Part shown: in pieces, positions 9,315-19,406 of the stretch
How positions within the stretch are numbered: position 1 is the first letter of the stretch
Layout of the letters: every line of letters begins with the position of its first letter
From: Aurantimonas manganoxydans SI85-9A1
GTDB taxonomy: Bacteria; Pseudomonadota; Alphaproteobacteria; Rhizobiales; Rhizobiaceae
Length of the DNA stretch: 64,000 nt
Assembly: GCF_000153465.1 (NCBI RefSeq)
Contig: NZ_CH672387.1
Coordinates: 1,806,046 to 1,870,045, forward strand
Direction: 5' to 3'
The notes under the pieces: model-generated
What the model was told of the DNA's origin: nothing
Databases searched by the model: none
Seen by the model: the letters and a program-made list of their open reading frames with translations, nothing else
Translations under genes and position numbers: made by a program

Positions 9315-10136
9315 TCAGTTGAACTTGTAGGAGACCTTGGCGGTCACGGTGTGGAAGTCGAAATCGTCGTCGACGACGAAATCGGTCGAGCCGCCGACGC
9401 CACCGGAGAATGCCGGGCCGCCGTTCAGGCGCGTGTAACCCGAACCACCGAGGTTGGTGTAGAGATACTCGGCACCGAAGGACATGTTGTCGGTGAACTT
9501 CACCTCCATGCCGCCGCCGACGGTGTAGCCGAAGCTGTCCTCGTCCTCGGAAACGACGGCCGGCGTCGCGCCGGTCACGGCCGGGGAGTTCGTCGAGAAC
9601 GAATAGTCGACGTCGCCATAGGCCAGACCACCGGTGACATAGGCGAGGGCGTCCGGGGTCACCAGATAGCCGACGCGGGCGCGCACGGTGCCCAGATAGT
9701 TCAGCTCGCGGTCGGTCCGGTAATAGGCAGGCGCATTCGAATCGGCGTTGGACGAGCGGGTGAGGTCGATGGCGTTGATGTCGGCGAGGACACCGAAGAC
9801 GACGCTGTCCATCTGGTAGTCGTAACCGATATGCGCACCGCCGAGGAAGCTGGAGTCGACATTCGAGTCGAAGTTCGAGCCGAAGGCGGTCTGCACGGCC
9901 GAGCCGCCGAAGGCGAAGCCGTTGGTGCGCAGGTCGACATTATCGGGATCCTGCGGGTTGAACGCGCCGCCGCCCTGGACGCCGAGATAGATGCCGGTCC
10001 AGCCGGACGCAACCGGGCTGATCTCCATCGGGGCCGGAGCCATCGGCTCTTCGTAGATCACGTCGGCGGCCTGGGCGTAGGACGCGAAGGTCAGGGCGGT
10101 GGAGGCCGTCAGGATCGAGAGAAGGTAGGTGCGCAT
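9315..10136 (-). CDS. Outer membrane beta-barrel protein (Omp25/Omp31-like porin family)
   Basis: A 273-residue outer-membrane protein. The signal peptide is MRTYLLSILTASTALTFASY and cleavage is near AQAADVIYEEP. A short Pro-rich linker is followed by WTGIYLGVQGGGAFNP and a barrel of alternating strands (GAHIGYDYQMDSVVFGVLAD, LGTVRARVGYLVTPDALAYV, FGAEYLYTNLGG), ending TVTAKVSYKFN. The terminal Asn follows the expected aromatic. GAGGAATTCC before the ATG is a good ribosome binding site. It ends at a strong terminator and stands as a single gene. The upstream region contains an inverted repeat (10233-10252), so expression may be controlled. It is longer than, but related to, the barrel at 2769-3440. 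Confidence 0.9.
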   Translation of the reverse strand: MRTYLLSILTASTALTFASYAQAADVIYEEPMAPAPMEISPVASGWTGIYLGVQGGGAFNPQDPDNVDLRTNGFAFGGSAVQTAFGSNFDSNVDSSFLGGAHIGYDYQMDSVVFGVLADINAIDLTRSSNADSNAPAYYRTDRELNYLGTVRARVGYLVTPDALAYVTGGLAYGDVDYSFSTNSPAVTGATPAVVSEDEDSFGYTVGGGMEVKFTDNMSFGAEYLYTNLGGSGYTRLNGGPAFSGGVGGSTDFVVDDDFDFHTVTAKVSYKFN

Positions 10137-10232
10137 GGAATTCCTCGTTTGTTGATGTCCATGCTTATGCGGCGTTGTACTTGGTTCGCCTATGCCCGCT
10201 CTGCCACACCTGCGTATTCGCCAGCCGGGAAT

Positions 10233-10252
10233 TCATCACTGATGTGTGATGA
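10233..10252. promoter_or_regulatory. Inverted repeat upstream of the outer-membrane barrel gene, candidate operator
   Basis: A perfect 7-base inverted repeat, TCATCAC then six bases then GTGATGA, lies about 97 bases upstream of the barrel start codon. Its arm length and spacing suit a dimeric helix-turn-helix regulator. No T tract follows, so it is unlikely to be a terminator. Function is inferred only from symmetry and place. Confidence 0.4.
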
Positions 10253-10412
10253 GGAAATAAAGCGCTCGAATGGTGAGCCGTGCGCTGTGGCGGAAGACGG
10301 AAAAGAAAAGTAAACAGCGATCACATTCTTGCGAACAAGACGTGAGCCGAAGTGTTCCTGCCTGTGCAGTATTTGTGACGGTGCATAGCTCAGGCCACGC
10401 GGTCCGCGGCTC

Positions 10413-10850
10413 TCAGCCTTCGGCCGCCGCTTCCCGCCATTCGGGAAGCGGAAAGATCCGGTCATAGGCCCAGTTGAAGGCGAAGGCGTAGACCGCATAG
10501 AACGCCGCGAAGCTCGCATCCATCACGAACGCCTGCACGATGCCGATCTCCAGATACAGCGCGATCACGGGCAGCAGGAAGGCGAGCAGGCAGGCCTCGA
10601 ACACGATCGCATGGACGACCCGGATCAGCGGCGTCTTGCGGGTGGTGCCCCGCACGCGCTGCATCAGATGGTCGAAGCCCAGATTGTAGACGTAGTTCCA
10701 CAGCGTCGCGATGGTCGCGCCGATGACCGTGACGACGCCGATATCGGCGAAGGGTAAGTGGAAGAGCCATGCCCCGGCCGGGGTGACGAGGGCCAGCCCG
10801 ACGATCTCGAAGCTGACGGCATGACGGATACGATCGGGAGTTGAGCGCAT
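10413..10850 (-). CDS. PACE family efflux transporter (AceI-like, BTP domain)
   Basis: A 145-residue inner-membrane protein with four transmembrane segments in two similar halves (RIRHAVSFEIVGLALVTPAG... and VVHAIVFEACLLAFLLPVIA...), the pattern of the bacterial transmembrane pair family. Each half has the conserved acidic residue in helix 1 (FEIVG, FEACL), and the first ends with WNYVYNLGFDH, matching WN-x-x-[FY]N-x-x-FD. The second half ends in FNWAYDRIFP. AceI-type PACE proteins export biocides such as chlorhexidine, driven by protons; the natural substrate is probably a polyamine. It is a lone gene after purN on the same strand, 164 bases away. Confidence 0.9.
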   Translation of the reverse strand: MRSTPDRIRHAVSFEIVGLALVTPAGAWLFHLPFADIGVVTVIGATIATLWNYVYNLGFDHLMQRVRGTTRKTPLIRVVHAIVFEACLLAFLLPVIALYLEIGIVQAFVMDASFAAFYAVYAFAFNWAYDRIFPLPEWREAAAEG

Positions 10851-11014
10851 GGCGACCCTGCTTGTCCTGTGCCGGGTCGTCCCGGCGATATGATGGGAGG
10901 AAAGGAAGGTCGTCCTTCACGGCGCATATGGCACCGCGGAGCGCCGATCGCAACGAGCATGCCCGGCGCAAGCCGGGTCAGGCGGTCATCGGCACGGCGT
11001 TGCATCGCTCCGGA

Positions 11015-11716
11015 TCAGCCGTTGCGGCGGGCATCCGGCGACACGAGGATCGGGTCGCCATCGCCGAGGCGCATGGTCTCGTCTTCCACCGGCGGCGCCG
11101 GCTTGACGATGGCGCGTCCGTTGGACATGCGCACCGCGCCGTCCAGAACCAGCCTCAGGGCGTGCGGGTAAAGCCGGTGTTCGGCCCGCAACAGCCGCTC
11201 GGCGACGGTTTCCGGCGTGTCGCCCGGCACGAGGGCGATGGCCGCCTGCGCTATGATCGGGCCTTCGTCCATGCGGTCGGTGACGAAATGCACCGTGCAG
11301 CCATGGATGCGCATGCCGGCATTGATGGCGCGCTTGTGGGTGTCGAGGCCCGGAAACAGGGGCAGCAGGGACGGGTGGATGTTGATCAGCCGGCCCTCGA
11401 AGCGTCGGACGAAATCGGCCGACAGCAGCCGCATGTAGCCGGCCAGGCACACCACGTCCGGCGCCATCTCGTCGAGCGCCCGGATCAGCGCCGCCTCGTG
11501 GGCGGCCCGGTCCGCATAGGCGGTCTGGTCGATGGCGACGGCGGGGATGTCGTAGCGCCGCGCGGTGTCGAGCCCGGGCGCATCCGGCCGGTTCGACACG
11601 ACGCCGGCGATCTGGCCGGGATAGCCCGGGTCCATGCAGGCGGCGATCAGCGCACTCATGTTCGAGCCGCGGCCCGAAATGAGGACCGCGATCTTCTTGC
11701 GCCGCACCGCGTTCAT
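11015..11716 (-). CDS. purN: Phosphoribosylglycinamide formyltransferase
   Basis: The third step of purine synthesis: transfers a formyl group from 10-formyl-tetrahydrofolate to GAR. The 233-residue protein has the phosphate-binding [14 protein letters not shown] near the start, the catalytic segment [13 protein letters not shown] (Asn-His), and [18 protein letters not shown] containing the catalytic Asp. The C-terminus extends about 20 residues beyond E. coli PurN. Its ATG overlaps the purM stop as ATGA, so translation is coupled. Gene order purM-purN is the usual one. Confidence 0.97.
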   Translation of the reverse strand: MNAVRRKKIAVLISGRGSNMSALIAACMDPGYPGQIAGVVSNRPDAPGLDTARRYDIPAVAIDQTAYADRAAHEAALIRALDEMAPDVVCLAGYMRLLSADFVRRFEGRLINIHPSLLPLFPGLDTHKRAINAGMRIHGCTVHFVTDRMDEGPIIAQAAIALVPGDTPETVAERLLRAEHRLYPHALRLVLDGAVRMSNGRAIVKPAPPVEDETMRLGDGDPILVSPDARRNG

Positions 11717-12777
11717 GCCAGCGCCAGTGCGCCGTTGAAGGTCACCGCGGCGTCCTGGCGCGGGCGGATGCGGCCGAGCGGCACGACCGTCTCGCCAGCG
11801 CTCTGGAGAATGGCGCTGACGGCCGCGGCGTCCGCGTCGGAGACCACCACGATCATCCCGATGCCGCAGTTGAAGGTGCGCAGCATCTCGGCTTCGGCCA
11901 CGCCACCCGCCTGGGCGAGCCAGCCGAAGACCGGCGGCACGGGAACCGCGAAGAGGTCGATGTCGGCGCGCATCGTGTCGGGCAGGACGCGCGGAATGTT
12001 TTCCACGAAGCCGCCACCGGTGATGTGAGCGAGGGCCTTGATGCCACGGGTTTCGGCGAAGGCGGCGAGCAGCGGCTTCACATAGATGCGGGTCGGCGCG
12101 ATCAGCGTCTCGCCGAGGCTGCGGTCGGCATCGAAGGGCGCCAGATCGGAATAGGCGATCCCGGAGCGCTCGACGATGCGGCGGACCAGCGAGTAGCCGT
12201 TGGAATGGACGCCGGACGAGGTGAGGCCGAGGATCATGTCGCCGGACTCGATATTGCCGGCCGGCAGGAGGCGGTCGCGCTCGACCGCGCCGACGGCGAA
12301 GCCGGCCAGATCGTAGTCCTTGTCGGCGTAGAGCCCCGGCATCTCGGCGGTCTCGCCGCCGATCAGCGCGCAACCGGCCTGCCGGCAGCCCTCGGCGATG
12401 CCCTTGACGATGGCCTCGCCCTCGCTCGGATCGAGCTTCCCGGTGGCGTAATAGTCAAGGAAGAAGAGCGGTTCGGCGCCCTGCACGACGAGATCGTTGA
12501 CGCACATGGCAACGAGGTCGACGCCGATCGTGTCGTGCAGCCCTGTCTCGATGGCGATCCGGAGCTTGGTGCCGACGCCGTCATTGGCGGCGACCAGCAG
12601 CGGATCGACAAAGCCGGCGGCCTTCAGGTCGAACAGGCCGCCAAACCCGCCGATCTCGCCATCGGCGCCGCGCCGCGCCGTGGAGCGCACATGCGGCTTG
12701 ATGCGTTGCACGAGATCGTTGCCCGCGTCGATGTCGACGCCGGCGTCGCGATAGGTCAGTGGAGTCGTTTCGGCCAT
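11713..12777 (-). CDS. purM: Phosphoribosylformylglycinamidine cyclo-ligase (AIR synthetase)
   Basis: The fifth step of purine synthesis: ATP-dependent ring closure of FGAM to AIR. The 354-residue protein has the family markers [13 protein letters not shown] at the N-terminus, [10 protein letters not shown], the nucleotide-binding loop [26 protein letters not shown] and [13 protein letters not shown]. It starts divergently from the CDP-alcohol phosphatidyltransferase gene (93 bases between start codons) and overlaps purN by four bases at its end. Confidence 0.97.
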   Translation of the reverse strand: MAETTPLTYRDAGVDIDAGNDLVQRIKPHVRSTARRGADGEIGGFGGLFDLKAAGFVDPLLVAANDGVGTKLRIAIETGLHDTIGVDLVAMCVNDLVVQGAEPLFFLDYYATGKLDPSEGEAIVKGIAEGCRQAGCALIGGETAEMPGLYADKDYDLAGFAVGAVERDRLLPAGNIESGDMILGLTSSGVHSNGYSLVRRIVERSGIAYSDLAPFDADRSLGETLIAPTRIYVKPLLAAFAETRGIKALAHITGGGFVENIPRVLPDTMRADIDLFAVPVPPVFGWLAQAGGVAEAEMLRTFNCGIGMIVVVSDADAAAVSAILQSAGETVVPLGRIRPRQDAAVTFNGALALA

Positions 12778-12869
12778 GGTCCCCGCACCGTTTTGGTCGA
12801 GTTGACATGATCGCCGGCTGTGAGCAAGACCCGGCTTCCAATGCTAAGGATTGTCGCCATGGTACGACA

Positions 12870-13475
12870 ATGACCGGCGATGGACCAAAACACGGCCCCG
12901 GGCACCCGCTGACCCTGCCGAACGTCATCACGATTGCCCGCCTTTGCGGCGTGCCGGTGCTGGTCTGGGCGCTGATCGAACGCGACTGGACGCTGGCCTT
13001 CGCGATCTTCGTCGTGGCCGGCCTCTCGGACGCGGTCGACGGCGTGATTGCGCGCCGCTGGAACCAGCAATCCGAACTTGGCCTCTATCTCGACCCCATC
13101 GCCGACAAGGTGCTGCTGGTCTCGGTCTTCGTCGGCCTGGCGCTGCTCGAGCGCTTGCCGGGCTGGCTGGCGATCGCGGTGGTCAGCCGCGACCTCCTGA
13201 TCGTCGCCGCGGTGCTCCTGTCCTACGTCATGAGGCGGCCGGTTACGGTGCGGCCGCTGCTCGTCTCCAAGCTCAATACCGTGTCGCAGATCGTGCTGGC
13301 CGGCGTGGCGCTCGGCGAGCCGGCCTTCGGCCTGTCGCTGACCGGAGAAATCGAATTTCTGGTGGCGGTCACCGTGGTCTTGACCGGTGTGTCGGCCGCC
13401 GCCTATCTCGTTGATTGGCTTCGACACATGAACCCCAACGACGATCCGTCCGACCGCAGAGGCGACCCCCAATGA
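12870..13475 (+). CDS. CDP-alcohol phosphatidyltransferase family protein
   Basis: A 201-residue integral-membrane enzyme with the complete superfamily motif D-x2-D-G-x2-A-R-x8-G-x3-D-x3-D (SDAVDGVIARR to LDPIADK), preceded by LTLPNVITIARL. It should join a CDP-lipid to an alcohol, but the product differs from that of pgsA at the left edge and cannot be deduced. The ATG at 12870 is preferred because it places the LPNVITIAR helix about 20 residues in; the open frame extends to 12759 without homology. The stop overlaps the next ATG as ATGA, coupling it to the AI-2E exporter. This gene order (CDP-alcohol transferase, AI-2E, hdaA, ppk) is common in rhizobia. Confidence 0.88.
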   Translation: MTGDGPKHGPGHPLTLPNVITIARLCGVPVLVWALIERDWTLAFAIFVVAGLSDAVDGVIARRWNQQSELGLYLDPIADKVLLVSVFVGLALLERLPGWLAIAVVSRDLLIVAAVLLSYVMRRPVTVRPLLVSKLNTVSQIVLAGVALGEPAFGLSLTGEIEFLVAVTVVLTGVSAAAYLVDWLRHMNPNDDPSDRRGDPQ

Positions 13476-14632
13476 CCGATCGAAGCGCGCTGATCCGGCG
13501 GCAGGTCCTGTTCTGGAGCGTGGCGGCGCTGGTCTCCATTCTCCTGCTGTGGGTGTTCTCCGGAATCCTCCTGCCGTTCCTGGTCGGCATGGTGATCGCC
13601 TATTTCCTCGATCCGGTCGCCGACTGGTTCGAGCGGCGCGGCTTCTCGCGGCTGATGGCGACCATCGTCATCCTGATCCTGTTCGTCTTGTTCTTCGCCG
13701 CGGCGATCCTCGTCGTCGTGCCCGTGGTCGGTTCGCAGATCGCCAGCTTCGTCGAGCGCATCCCCGATTATCTCGATCGCCTGCAGGCGATTGCGGTCTC
13801 GGCCCGCAGCGGCCCGCTGGCCTTCCTGTTCACCGGGGAGGAGATGAACTTCAAGCAGGACTTCGCCCAGTTCGCCAGCGAAGGCACCGGCATCGTCACA
13901 AGCTTCCTCGGCGGCCTGTGGTCGTCGTCGCTCGCCGTCGTCAATTTCGTCTCGCTGTTCATCGTCGCACCGGTGGTTGCCTTCTACCTGTTGCTCGACT
14001 GGGACCGGATGGTCGACAAGATCGATGCGTGGACGCCGCGCCAGCATGTCGACACGGTCCGGCGGCTGGCGCGGGAGATCGACCGGTCGGTGGCCGGTTT
14101 CGTGCGCGGGCAGGGCAGCGTCTGCCTGATCCTCGGCACGATCTATGGCGTCGGCCTGACGCTCACAGGATTGAATTTCGGACTGCTGATCGGCCTGTTC
14201 GCCGGGTTGATCTCGTTCATTCCCTATGTCGGCTCGGCGATCGGCCTCATCCTGGCGCTGGGCGTGGCGCTGGTGCAGTTCTGGCCGGACTGGGTTTCGA
14301 TCCTGATGGTCGCGGTGGTGTTCTTCGTCGGCCAGTTCTTCGAGGGCAACATCCTGCAGCCCAAGCTCGTCGGGGCGTCGGTCGGCCTGCATCCGGTCTG
14401 GCTGATGTTCGCCCTGTTTGCCTTCGGCGCCCTGTTCGGCTTCGTCGGCCTGCTGATTGCCGTTCCGGCCGCCGCCGCGGTCGGAGTGCTGGTGCGCTTT
14501 GCCCTGTCGCAATATCTGCAGAGCGAGATGTATTACGGCCGCACGCAGCCGCAGCGACCCGCCGTGCAGATCGAGACGCAATCGGCGCCGCCCGCCGTCG
14601 GCACCGTGCCGCGCGGCGAGGCGGGCGAGTAG
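13472..14632 (+). CDS. AI-2E family transporter (YdgG/TqsA-like permease)
   Basis: A 386-residue inner-membrane protein of the AI-2E exporter superfamily. Two N-terminal helices (VAALVSILLLWVFSGILL, LMATIVILILFVLFFAAAIL) are followed by a periplasmic-type amphipathic region (residues about 95-150) and five or six C-terminal helices. Family segments visible are GLISFIPYVGSAIG and FFEGNILQPKLVG. Members export autoinducer 2, sodium or other ions; with no luxS here the substrate is uncertain. It is translationally coupled to the upstream phosphatidyltransferase and lies 12 bases before hdaA. A paralogue lies at 48521-49684. Confidence 0.9.
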   Translation: MTDRSALIRRQVLFWSVAALVSILLLWVFSGILLPFLVGMVIAYFLDPVADWFERRGFSRLMATIVILILFVLFFAAAILVVVPVVGSQIASFVERIPDYLDRLQAIAVSARSGPLAFLFTGEEMNFKQDFAQFASEGTGIVTSFLGGLWSSSLAVVNFVSLFIVAPVVAFYLLLDWDRMVDKIDAWTPRQHVDTVRRLAREIDRSVAGFVRGQGSVCLILGTIYGVGLTLTGLNFGLLIGLFAGLISFIPYVGSAIGLILALGVALVQFWPDWVSILMVAVVFFVGQFFEGNILQPKLVGASVGLHPVWLMFALFAFGALFGFVGLLIAVPAAAAVGVLVRFALSQYLQSEMYYGRTQPQRPAVQIETQSAPPAVGTVPRGEAGE

Positions 14633-14644
14633 GACGCGATCGCG

Positions 14645-15337
14645 ATGCCGACCCAGATCCCGCTCGAACTGCCGCATGCGGCCTCGCTCGCCCGCGAGGA
14701 CCTGATCATGTCGCCATCGAACCGGCTCGCCGTGGAGGCGATCGATTCCTGGCCGCAGTGGCGGCATTCGGTGCTTCTGATCGTCGGGCCGCCCGGATCG
14801 GGCAAGACCCATCTGGCCAATGCGTGGAGCGAACGGGCAGGGGCGACGGTGGCGCGGCCCGACGCGACCGAGGCGAGCCTTGCGGCAGACGATTTTCGCG
14901 TGGTGGTCGACGATGCCGACCGGACGGCCCTGTCGGAGCGCGAGCTGTTCGGCCTCGTCAATGCGGCCCGGCTGGGCGGCGGCAGCCTTCTGTTGACGTC
15001 GCGGGTGATGCCGCAGGCGATGAATGTCGCGACGGCGGATCTGCGCTCGCGCCTCGCCGCGGCGACCATCGCCGAGCTCGGCGCGCCCGATGACCCGCTG
15101 CTGACCGGCGTGTTGATCAAGCTCTTCGCTGATCGCCAGATCGCCGTGTCGCCGCGGGCGGTGAACTATCTCGTGCAGCGCATGGAGCGCTCGCTCGATG
15201 CGGCGGGTTTCCTGGTGGCCGAGATCGACCGGGAAGCGCTGGCGACGCGCGAGCGGATCGGCACGCGATTGCTCAAACGGGTGCTTGACCGCGGCACCGC
15301 CGCGATGCGTCATGCGACTGTCGCATCCGGCCGCTAA
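14645..15337 (+). CDS. hdaA: DnaA-like regulatory protein HdaA (regulatory inactivation of DnaA)
   Basis: A 230-residue protein that resembles the AAA+ domain of DnaA but lacks its DNA-binding domain IV, as Hda does. The start [15 protein letters not shown] contains the clamp-binding QIPLELP (QxxLxLP) that docks Hda on the beta sliding clamp. The Walker A is GPPGSGKT (residues 48-55), the Walker B region is [10 protein letters not shown], and sensor 1 is LLLTSRVMP. In Caulobacter HdaA with the clamp promotes DnaA-ATP hydrolysis to prevent re-initiation. It is 23 bases upstream of ppk and probably shares its transcript. Confidence 0.92.
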   Translation: MPTQIPLELPHAASLAREDLIMSPSNRLAVEAIDSWPQWRHSVLLIVGPPGSGKTHLANAWSERAGATVARPDATEASLAADDFRVVVDDADRTALSERELFGLVNAARLGGGSLLLTSRVMPQAMNVATADLRSRLAAATIAELGAPDDPLLTGVLIKLFADRQIAVSPRAVNYLVQRMERSLDAAGFLVAEIDREALATRERIGTRLLKRVLDRGTAAMRHATVASGR

Positions 15338-15360
15338 CCGGCGGCGACGGAGGAGTTTGC

Positions 15361-17883
15361 ATGGACGACACCACACCGCCCCGACCGGAACGCAAGCCGC
15401 GCGCACCGCGGCGCCGTACGGCGACCTCGCGGAGCAATACCAGGGCATCCGCCGCGGCGGCGCCCGTTGAAAATACCGCGTCCGGCAATGGCGAGGCGAA
15501 GGATCTGGCGCGCACGCCGATCCGCCGCAGGCCTGCGAAGGCCCCGGCAAAGTCCGCGCTGACAGAGCAGCGGGTCGCCGCCAGCACGAAGCAGGCGGAT
15601 GCCGGCTCCGGCACGTACAAGCCCGAGGAGGGCGCCCCGGCCGCCGTCTCGACCGACACACGGGTCAGTGAAGCCTCGGTCATCCTCGAGGCCCCGACGG
15701 CCGAGGTCGAAGCCCGCACGGCGGCGCAGAACCTGGCGGCCGAGACCGAGCTGCCGGCGGACCGCTTCGTCAATCGCGAGATCTCCTGGCTGCAGTTCAA
15801 TCGCCGGGTGCTGGAGGAATCGCTCAATCCGGCGCATCCGCTGCTCGAGCGCGTCCGCTTCCTGTCGATCTCGGCCGACAATCTCGACGAGTTCTTCATG
15901 GTCCGTGTCGCCGGCCTCGCCGGTCAGGTGCGCGAGAAGATCTCGGTGCGCAGCATCGACGGGCTGACGCCGCAGGAACAGCTCAACCAGATCCTGGTCG
16001 ACGTTCACAATCTGCAGGAAGAGCAGCAGGCCTCGCTCGCCGAACTGGTGAAGACGCTGCGCGAGGAGCGTATCCAGATCGTCGGCGCCGGCGATCTCAA
16101 GCGCGAGGACCGCGCCTGGCTGGAGAATCATTTCAACGAGACGATCTTTCCGGTGCTGACGCCGCTGTCGGTCGATCCGGCGCATCCGTTCCCCTTCATC
16201 CCCAATCTCGGCTTCTCGATCGCCCTGGCTCTGGTCCGCGAGCGCGATTCGCAGAAGATGAACGCTCTGCTGCGGCTGCCCGTGGCGCTGCAGCGCTTCA
16301 TCCAGATGGAGCCGAACGCGGCGGGCATGACGCGCTTCGTGCCGCTGGAAAGCGTCGTCGCCCTGTTCATCGGCAAGCTCTTCCCCGGCTACAGGGTCAG
16401 CGGCGCTGGCACGTTCCGGATCATCCGCGACTCCGATATCGAGGTCGAGGAAGAGGCCGAGGACTTGGTGCGGCTGTTCGAGAGCGCGCTGAAGCGGCGC
16501 CGGCGCGGCTCGGTGATCCGCATCGAGTTCGATTCGGTGATGCCGGAATCGCTTCGCAACTTCGTCGCCAACGAACTCGAAGTGCCCGATTCCCGCGTCT
16601 CGGTGCTCGACGGCATGCTGGCGCTCGATTCGGTGTCGCAGCTCTGCAAGCTGCCGCGCGACGACCTGAAGTTCACGCCCTACATCCCGCGCTTTCCCGA
16701 GCGCATTCGCGAACACAACGGCGACTGCTTCGCCGCGATCCGCGAGAAGGACATCATCGTCCACCACCCGTACGAATCCTTCGACGTGGTGGTGCAGTTC
16801 TTGCGCCAGGCGGCGCAGGACCCCAATGTCATCGCCATCAAGCAGACGCTCTACCGGACCTCGAACGATTCCCCGATCGTGCGGGCGCTCATCGACGCGG
16901 CCGAATCCGGCAAGTCGGTGACGGCGCTGGTCGAGCTGAAGGCCCGCTTCGACGAGGAGGCCAATATCCGCTGGGCGCGCGACCTGGAACGGGCCGGCGT
17001 GCAGGTGGTGTTTGGCTTCATCGAGAAGAAGACCCACGCCAAGCTGTCGCTGGTGGTACGACGCGAAGAGGGCAAGCTCGTCAACTTCGTCCATATCGGC
17101 ACGGGCAACTACCACCCGATCACCGCGCGGATCTACACCGACCTGTCCTACTTCACGGCGGATCCGGCGATCGCCCACGACGTGCAACTCGTGTTCAACT
17201 ACATCACCGGCTATGCCGAGCCGACCGAAGTCAAGAAGCTGGCGATCTCGCCGCTGACGATGCGCAACCGCATCGTCGACCTGATCCGGGCCGAAGCCGA
17301 GCATGCGAAGGCCGGGCGTCCCGGGCAGATCTGGATGAAGATGAACTCGCTGGTCGATCCGGCGATCATCGACGCCCTGTACCGCGCCAGCCAGGTGGGC
17401 GTGGAGATCGATCTCATCGTGCGCGGCATTTGCTGCCTGCGGCCGCGCGTCACCGGCCTGTCCGACAACATCCGGGTGAAATCCATCGTTGGCCGTTTCC
17501 TCGAGCACAGCCGCATTTTCTGCTTCGGCAACGGCCAGGGGCTGCCCTCGGAGGGGGCGATCGTGTATCTGGGCTCGGCCGACATGATGCCGCGCAATCT
17601 CGACCGGCGGGTCGAGACGCTGGTGCCGATTTCCACGCCGACGGTCCACAGTCAGATCCTGTCCCAGATCATGCTGGGGAATATTCTGGACAATCAGCAG
17701 AGCTGGTCGGTAGCCGCGGACGGTACATCGCGCCATATCGTACCCTCGCCGGGCGAACAGCCGTTCAATGCCCAACGCTATTTCATGACAAATCCGAGTC
17801 TGTCGGGGCGCGGTAAAGCACTGAAGACGGATGCTCCAAAACTCATTGCAAGACAGCGGGCAGAACATTCCCGGTTTGACTGA
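15361..17883 (+). CDS. ppk1: Polyphosphate kinase 1
   Basis: Reversibly polymerises the terminal phosphate of ATP into polyphosphate. At 840 residues it is longer than usual (about 690-740) because of about 130 N-terminal residues rich in Arg, Ala, Pro and Thr before the conserved [30 protein letters not shown] directly before the ATG supports this start. The two catalytic-site histidines are His559 (KKTHAKL, the phosphorylated one) and His578 (VHIGTGNYH), 19 apart as in E. coli (435 and 454). The core ends [17 protein letters not shown] followed by a basic tail. It overlaps ppx by 53 bases in another frame, so the two are coupled. Confidence 0.96.
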   Translation: MDDTTPPRPERKPRAPRRRTATSRSNTRASAAAAPVENTASGNGEAKDLARTPIRRRPAKAPAKSALTEQRVAASTKQADAGSGTYKPEEGAPAAVSTDTRVSEASVILEAPTAEVEARTAAQNLAAETELPADRFVNREISWLQFNRRVLEESLNPAHPLLERVRFLSISADNLDEFFMVRVAGLAGQVREKISVRSIDGLTPQEQLNQILVDVHNLQEEQQASLAELVKTLREERIQIVGAGDLKREDRAWLENHFNETIFPVLTPLSVDPAHPFPFIPNLGFSIALALVRERDSQKMNALLRLPVALQRFIQMEPNAAGMTRFVPLESVVALFIGKLFPGYRVSGAGTFRIIRDSDIEVEEEAEDLVRLFESALKRRRRGSVIRIEFDSVMPESLRNFVANELEVPDSRVSVLDGMLALDSVSQLCKLPRDDLKFTPYIPRFPERIREHNGDCFAAIREKDIIVHHPYESFDVVVQFLRQAAQDPNVIAIKQTLYRTSNDSPIVRALIDAAESGKSVTALVELKARFDEEANIRWARDLERAGVQVVFGFIEKKTHAKLSLVVRREEGKLVNFVHIGTGNYHPITARIYTDLSYFTADPAIAHDVQLVFNYITGYAEPTEVKKLAISPLTMRNRIVDLIRAEAEHAKAGRPGQIWMKMNSLVDPAIIDALYRASQVGVEIDLIVRGICCLRPRVTGLSDNIRVKSIVGRFLEHSRIFCFGNGQGLPSEGAIVYLGSADMMPRNLDRRVETLVPISTPTVHSQILSQIMLGNILDNQQSWSVAADGTSRHIVPSPGEQPFNAQRYFMTNPSLSGRGKALKTDAPKLIARQRAEHSRFD

Positions 17884-19390
17884 GCCGATCGCGCAGGGAC
17901 GGCTGCAGGACCGTCAGCCGGTCGCGGTCGTCGATATCGGGTCGAACTCGGTTCGACTGGTCATCTACGAAGGCAATTGCCGTTCGCTGACGGTGCTCTT
18001 CAACGAGAAGGTCCTGAGCGGTCTCGGCAAGGGGCTGGCGCGCACCAACCGGCTCGACCCGAAGGCCATCGACAGTGCGCTCGCCGCGCTGTCGCGCTTT
18101 CGCCGGCTCGCCGCGCAGGCCAATGTTCGCGAGATTCACCCCATCGCGACGGCCGCTGCCCGCGAGGCCCAGAACGGGCCGGACTTCATCGCGGCGGCGG
18201 AAGCTGCGATCGGCTGCGAGATCGTCATCCTGTCGGGCGAGGACGAGGCCCGCTACGCGGCCGAGGGCGTGCTGTCGGGGTTCCACAATCCAAGCGGGAT
18301 CGGCGGGGATCTCGGCGGCGGCAGCCTGGAACTGGTGGATATCGACGCAGGCGGCTTTCAGGGCGGGCTGACCCTGCCGCTGGGCGGTCTGCGCCTGCGC
18401 GACCTGTCGGAAGGCGATCTGACGCGTGCCCAAGCGGTGGCCGAGAGCCATCTGTCGGCCTGCGCTCTGGCCGGCAAGGGCGAGGGGCGGCCGTTCTTCG
18501 CCGTCGGCGGCACCTGGCGCAACCTCGCCAAGCTGCACATGGAGCAGGAGAAATATCCCCTGCATGTGATGCACGGCTATGAGATCGATGCCGCCGGCAT
18601 CGACGGTTTCCTCGACATGGTCGTGCGCACGCCGGCCGACAAGCTGCCGGGCATCGGCGCGGTCTCCAAGTCGCGCCGACCGCTGCTTGCCTATGGCGCG
18701 GTGACGCTGAAGAGCATCATCCGGCACCTGAAGCCGTCGAAGATCGTCCTGTCGGCGCTCGGGGTGCGCGAGGGCTATCTGCACGCGCTGCTGTCGCCGG
18801 AAGAGCGGGCGAAGGACCCGCTGCTGGAATCGGCCCGCGAACTGTCGATCCTGCGCTCGCGCTCGCCCGATCATGCCCGGGAACTGGTGGAATGGAGCCG
18901 GCGCACCTTCGAGGCCTTCGGCATCGACGAGACGCCGGCGGAGGAACGGCTGCGGCAGGCCGCCTGCCTTCTCGCCGACATCGGCTGGCGGGCGCATCCC
19001 GACTATCGCGGCAAGCAGTCGCTGTCGATCATCGCCCATGCCGCGTTCCCGGCGGTCGACCATCGCGGGCGCGTCTATCTCGGGCTGACCAACTATTACC
19101 GCCACGAAGGCAGCTTCGAGCAGGTGCACCTGCCGGAGATCGAACGCCTCGTGGACGACCGCCTGATGCGCCGGGCGCGCATTCTCGGCTCGCTGTTCCG
19201 GGTGGCCTATCTGCTGACCGCCTCGATGCCCGGCGTCCTCGACCAGATCAAATGGGCGCAGGACCCGCGCGGCGGCTTCACGCTGGTGATCCCGCAGCAC
19301 CTGGCCGACCTCGTCGGCGAGCGCCCGGAAGGGCGCCTGCAGCAATTTGCCAAGGTCGTGGAAAAGACCCTGCGCATGGAAGTGCGCTGA
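17831..19390 (+). CDS. ppx: Exopolyphosphatase (Ppx/GppA family)
   Basis: Releases phosphate from polyphosphate ends, opposing Ppk1. The 519-residue protein has the ASKHA phosphate-1 motif [16 protein letters not shown] near residue 32 and the phosphate-2 motif [14 protein letters not shown], then an HD-like helical C-terminal domain (about 320-510) as in long Ppx proteins. The gene begins inside the end of ppk1 (53-base overlap, different frame), so the two opposing enzymes are made together. It ends 16 bases from the convergent rnd stop. Confidence 0.95.
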   Translation: MLQNSLQDSGQNIPGLTEPIAQGRLQDRQPVAVVDIGSNSVRLVIYEGNCRSLTVLFNEKVLSGLGKGLARTNRLDPKAIDSALAALSRFRRLAAQANVREIHPIATAAAREAQNGPDFIAAAEAAIGCEIVILSGEDEARYAAEGVLSGFHNPSGIGGDLGGGSLELVDIDAGGFQGGLTLPLGGLRLRDLSEGDLTRAQAVAESHLSACALAGKGEGRPFFAVGGTWRNLAKLHMEQEKYPLHVMHGYEIDAAGIDGFLDMVVRTPADKLPGIGAVSKSRRPLLAYGAVTLKSIIRHLKPSKIVLSALGVREGYLHALLSPEERAKDPLLESARELSILRSRSPDHARELVEWSRRTFEAFGIDETPAEERLRQAACLLADIGWRAHPDYRGKQSLSIIAHAAFPAVDHRGRVYLGLTNYYRHEGSFEQVHLPEIERLVDDRLMRRARILGSLFRVAYLLTASMPGVLDQIKWAQDPRGGFTLVIPQHLADLVGERPEGRLQQFAKVVEKTLRMEVR

Positions 19391-19406
19391 GGGACGGATC
19401 GCCGCG

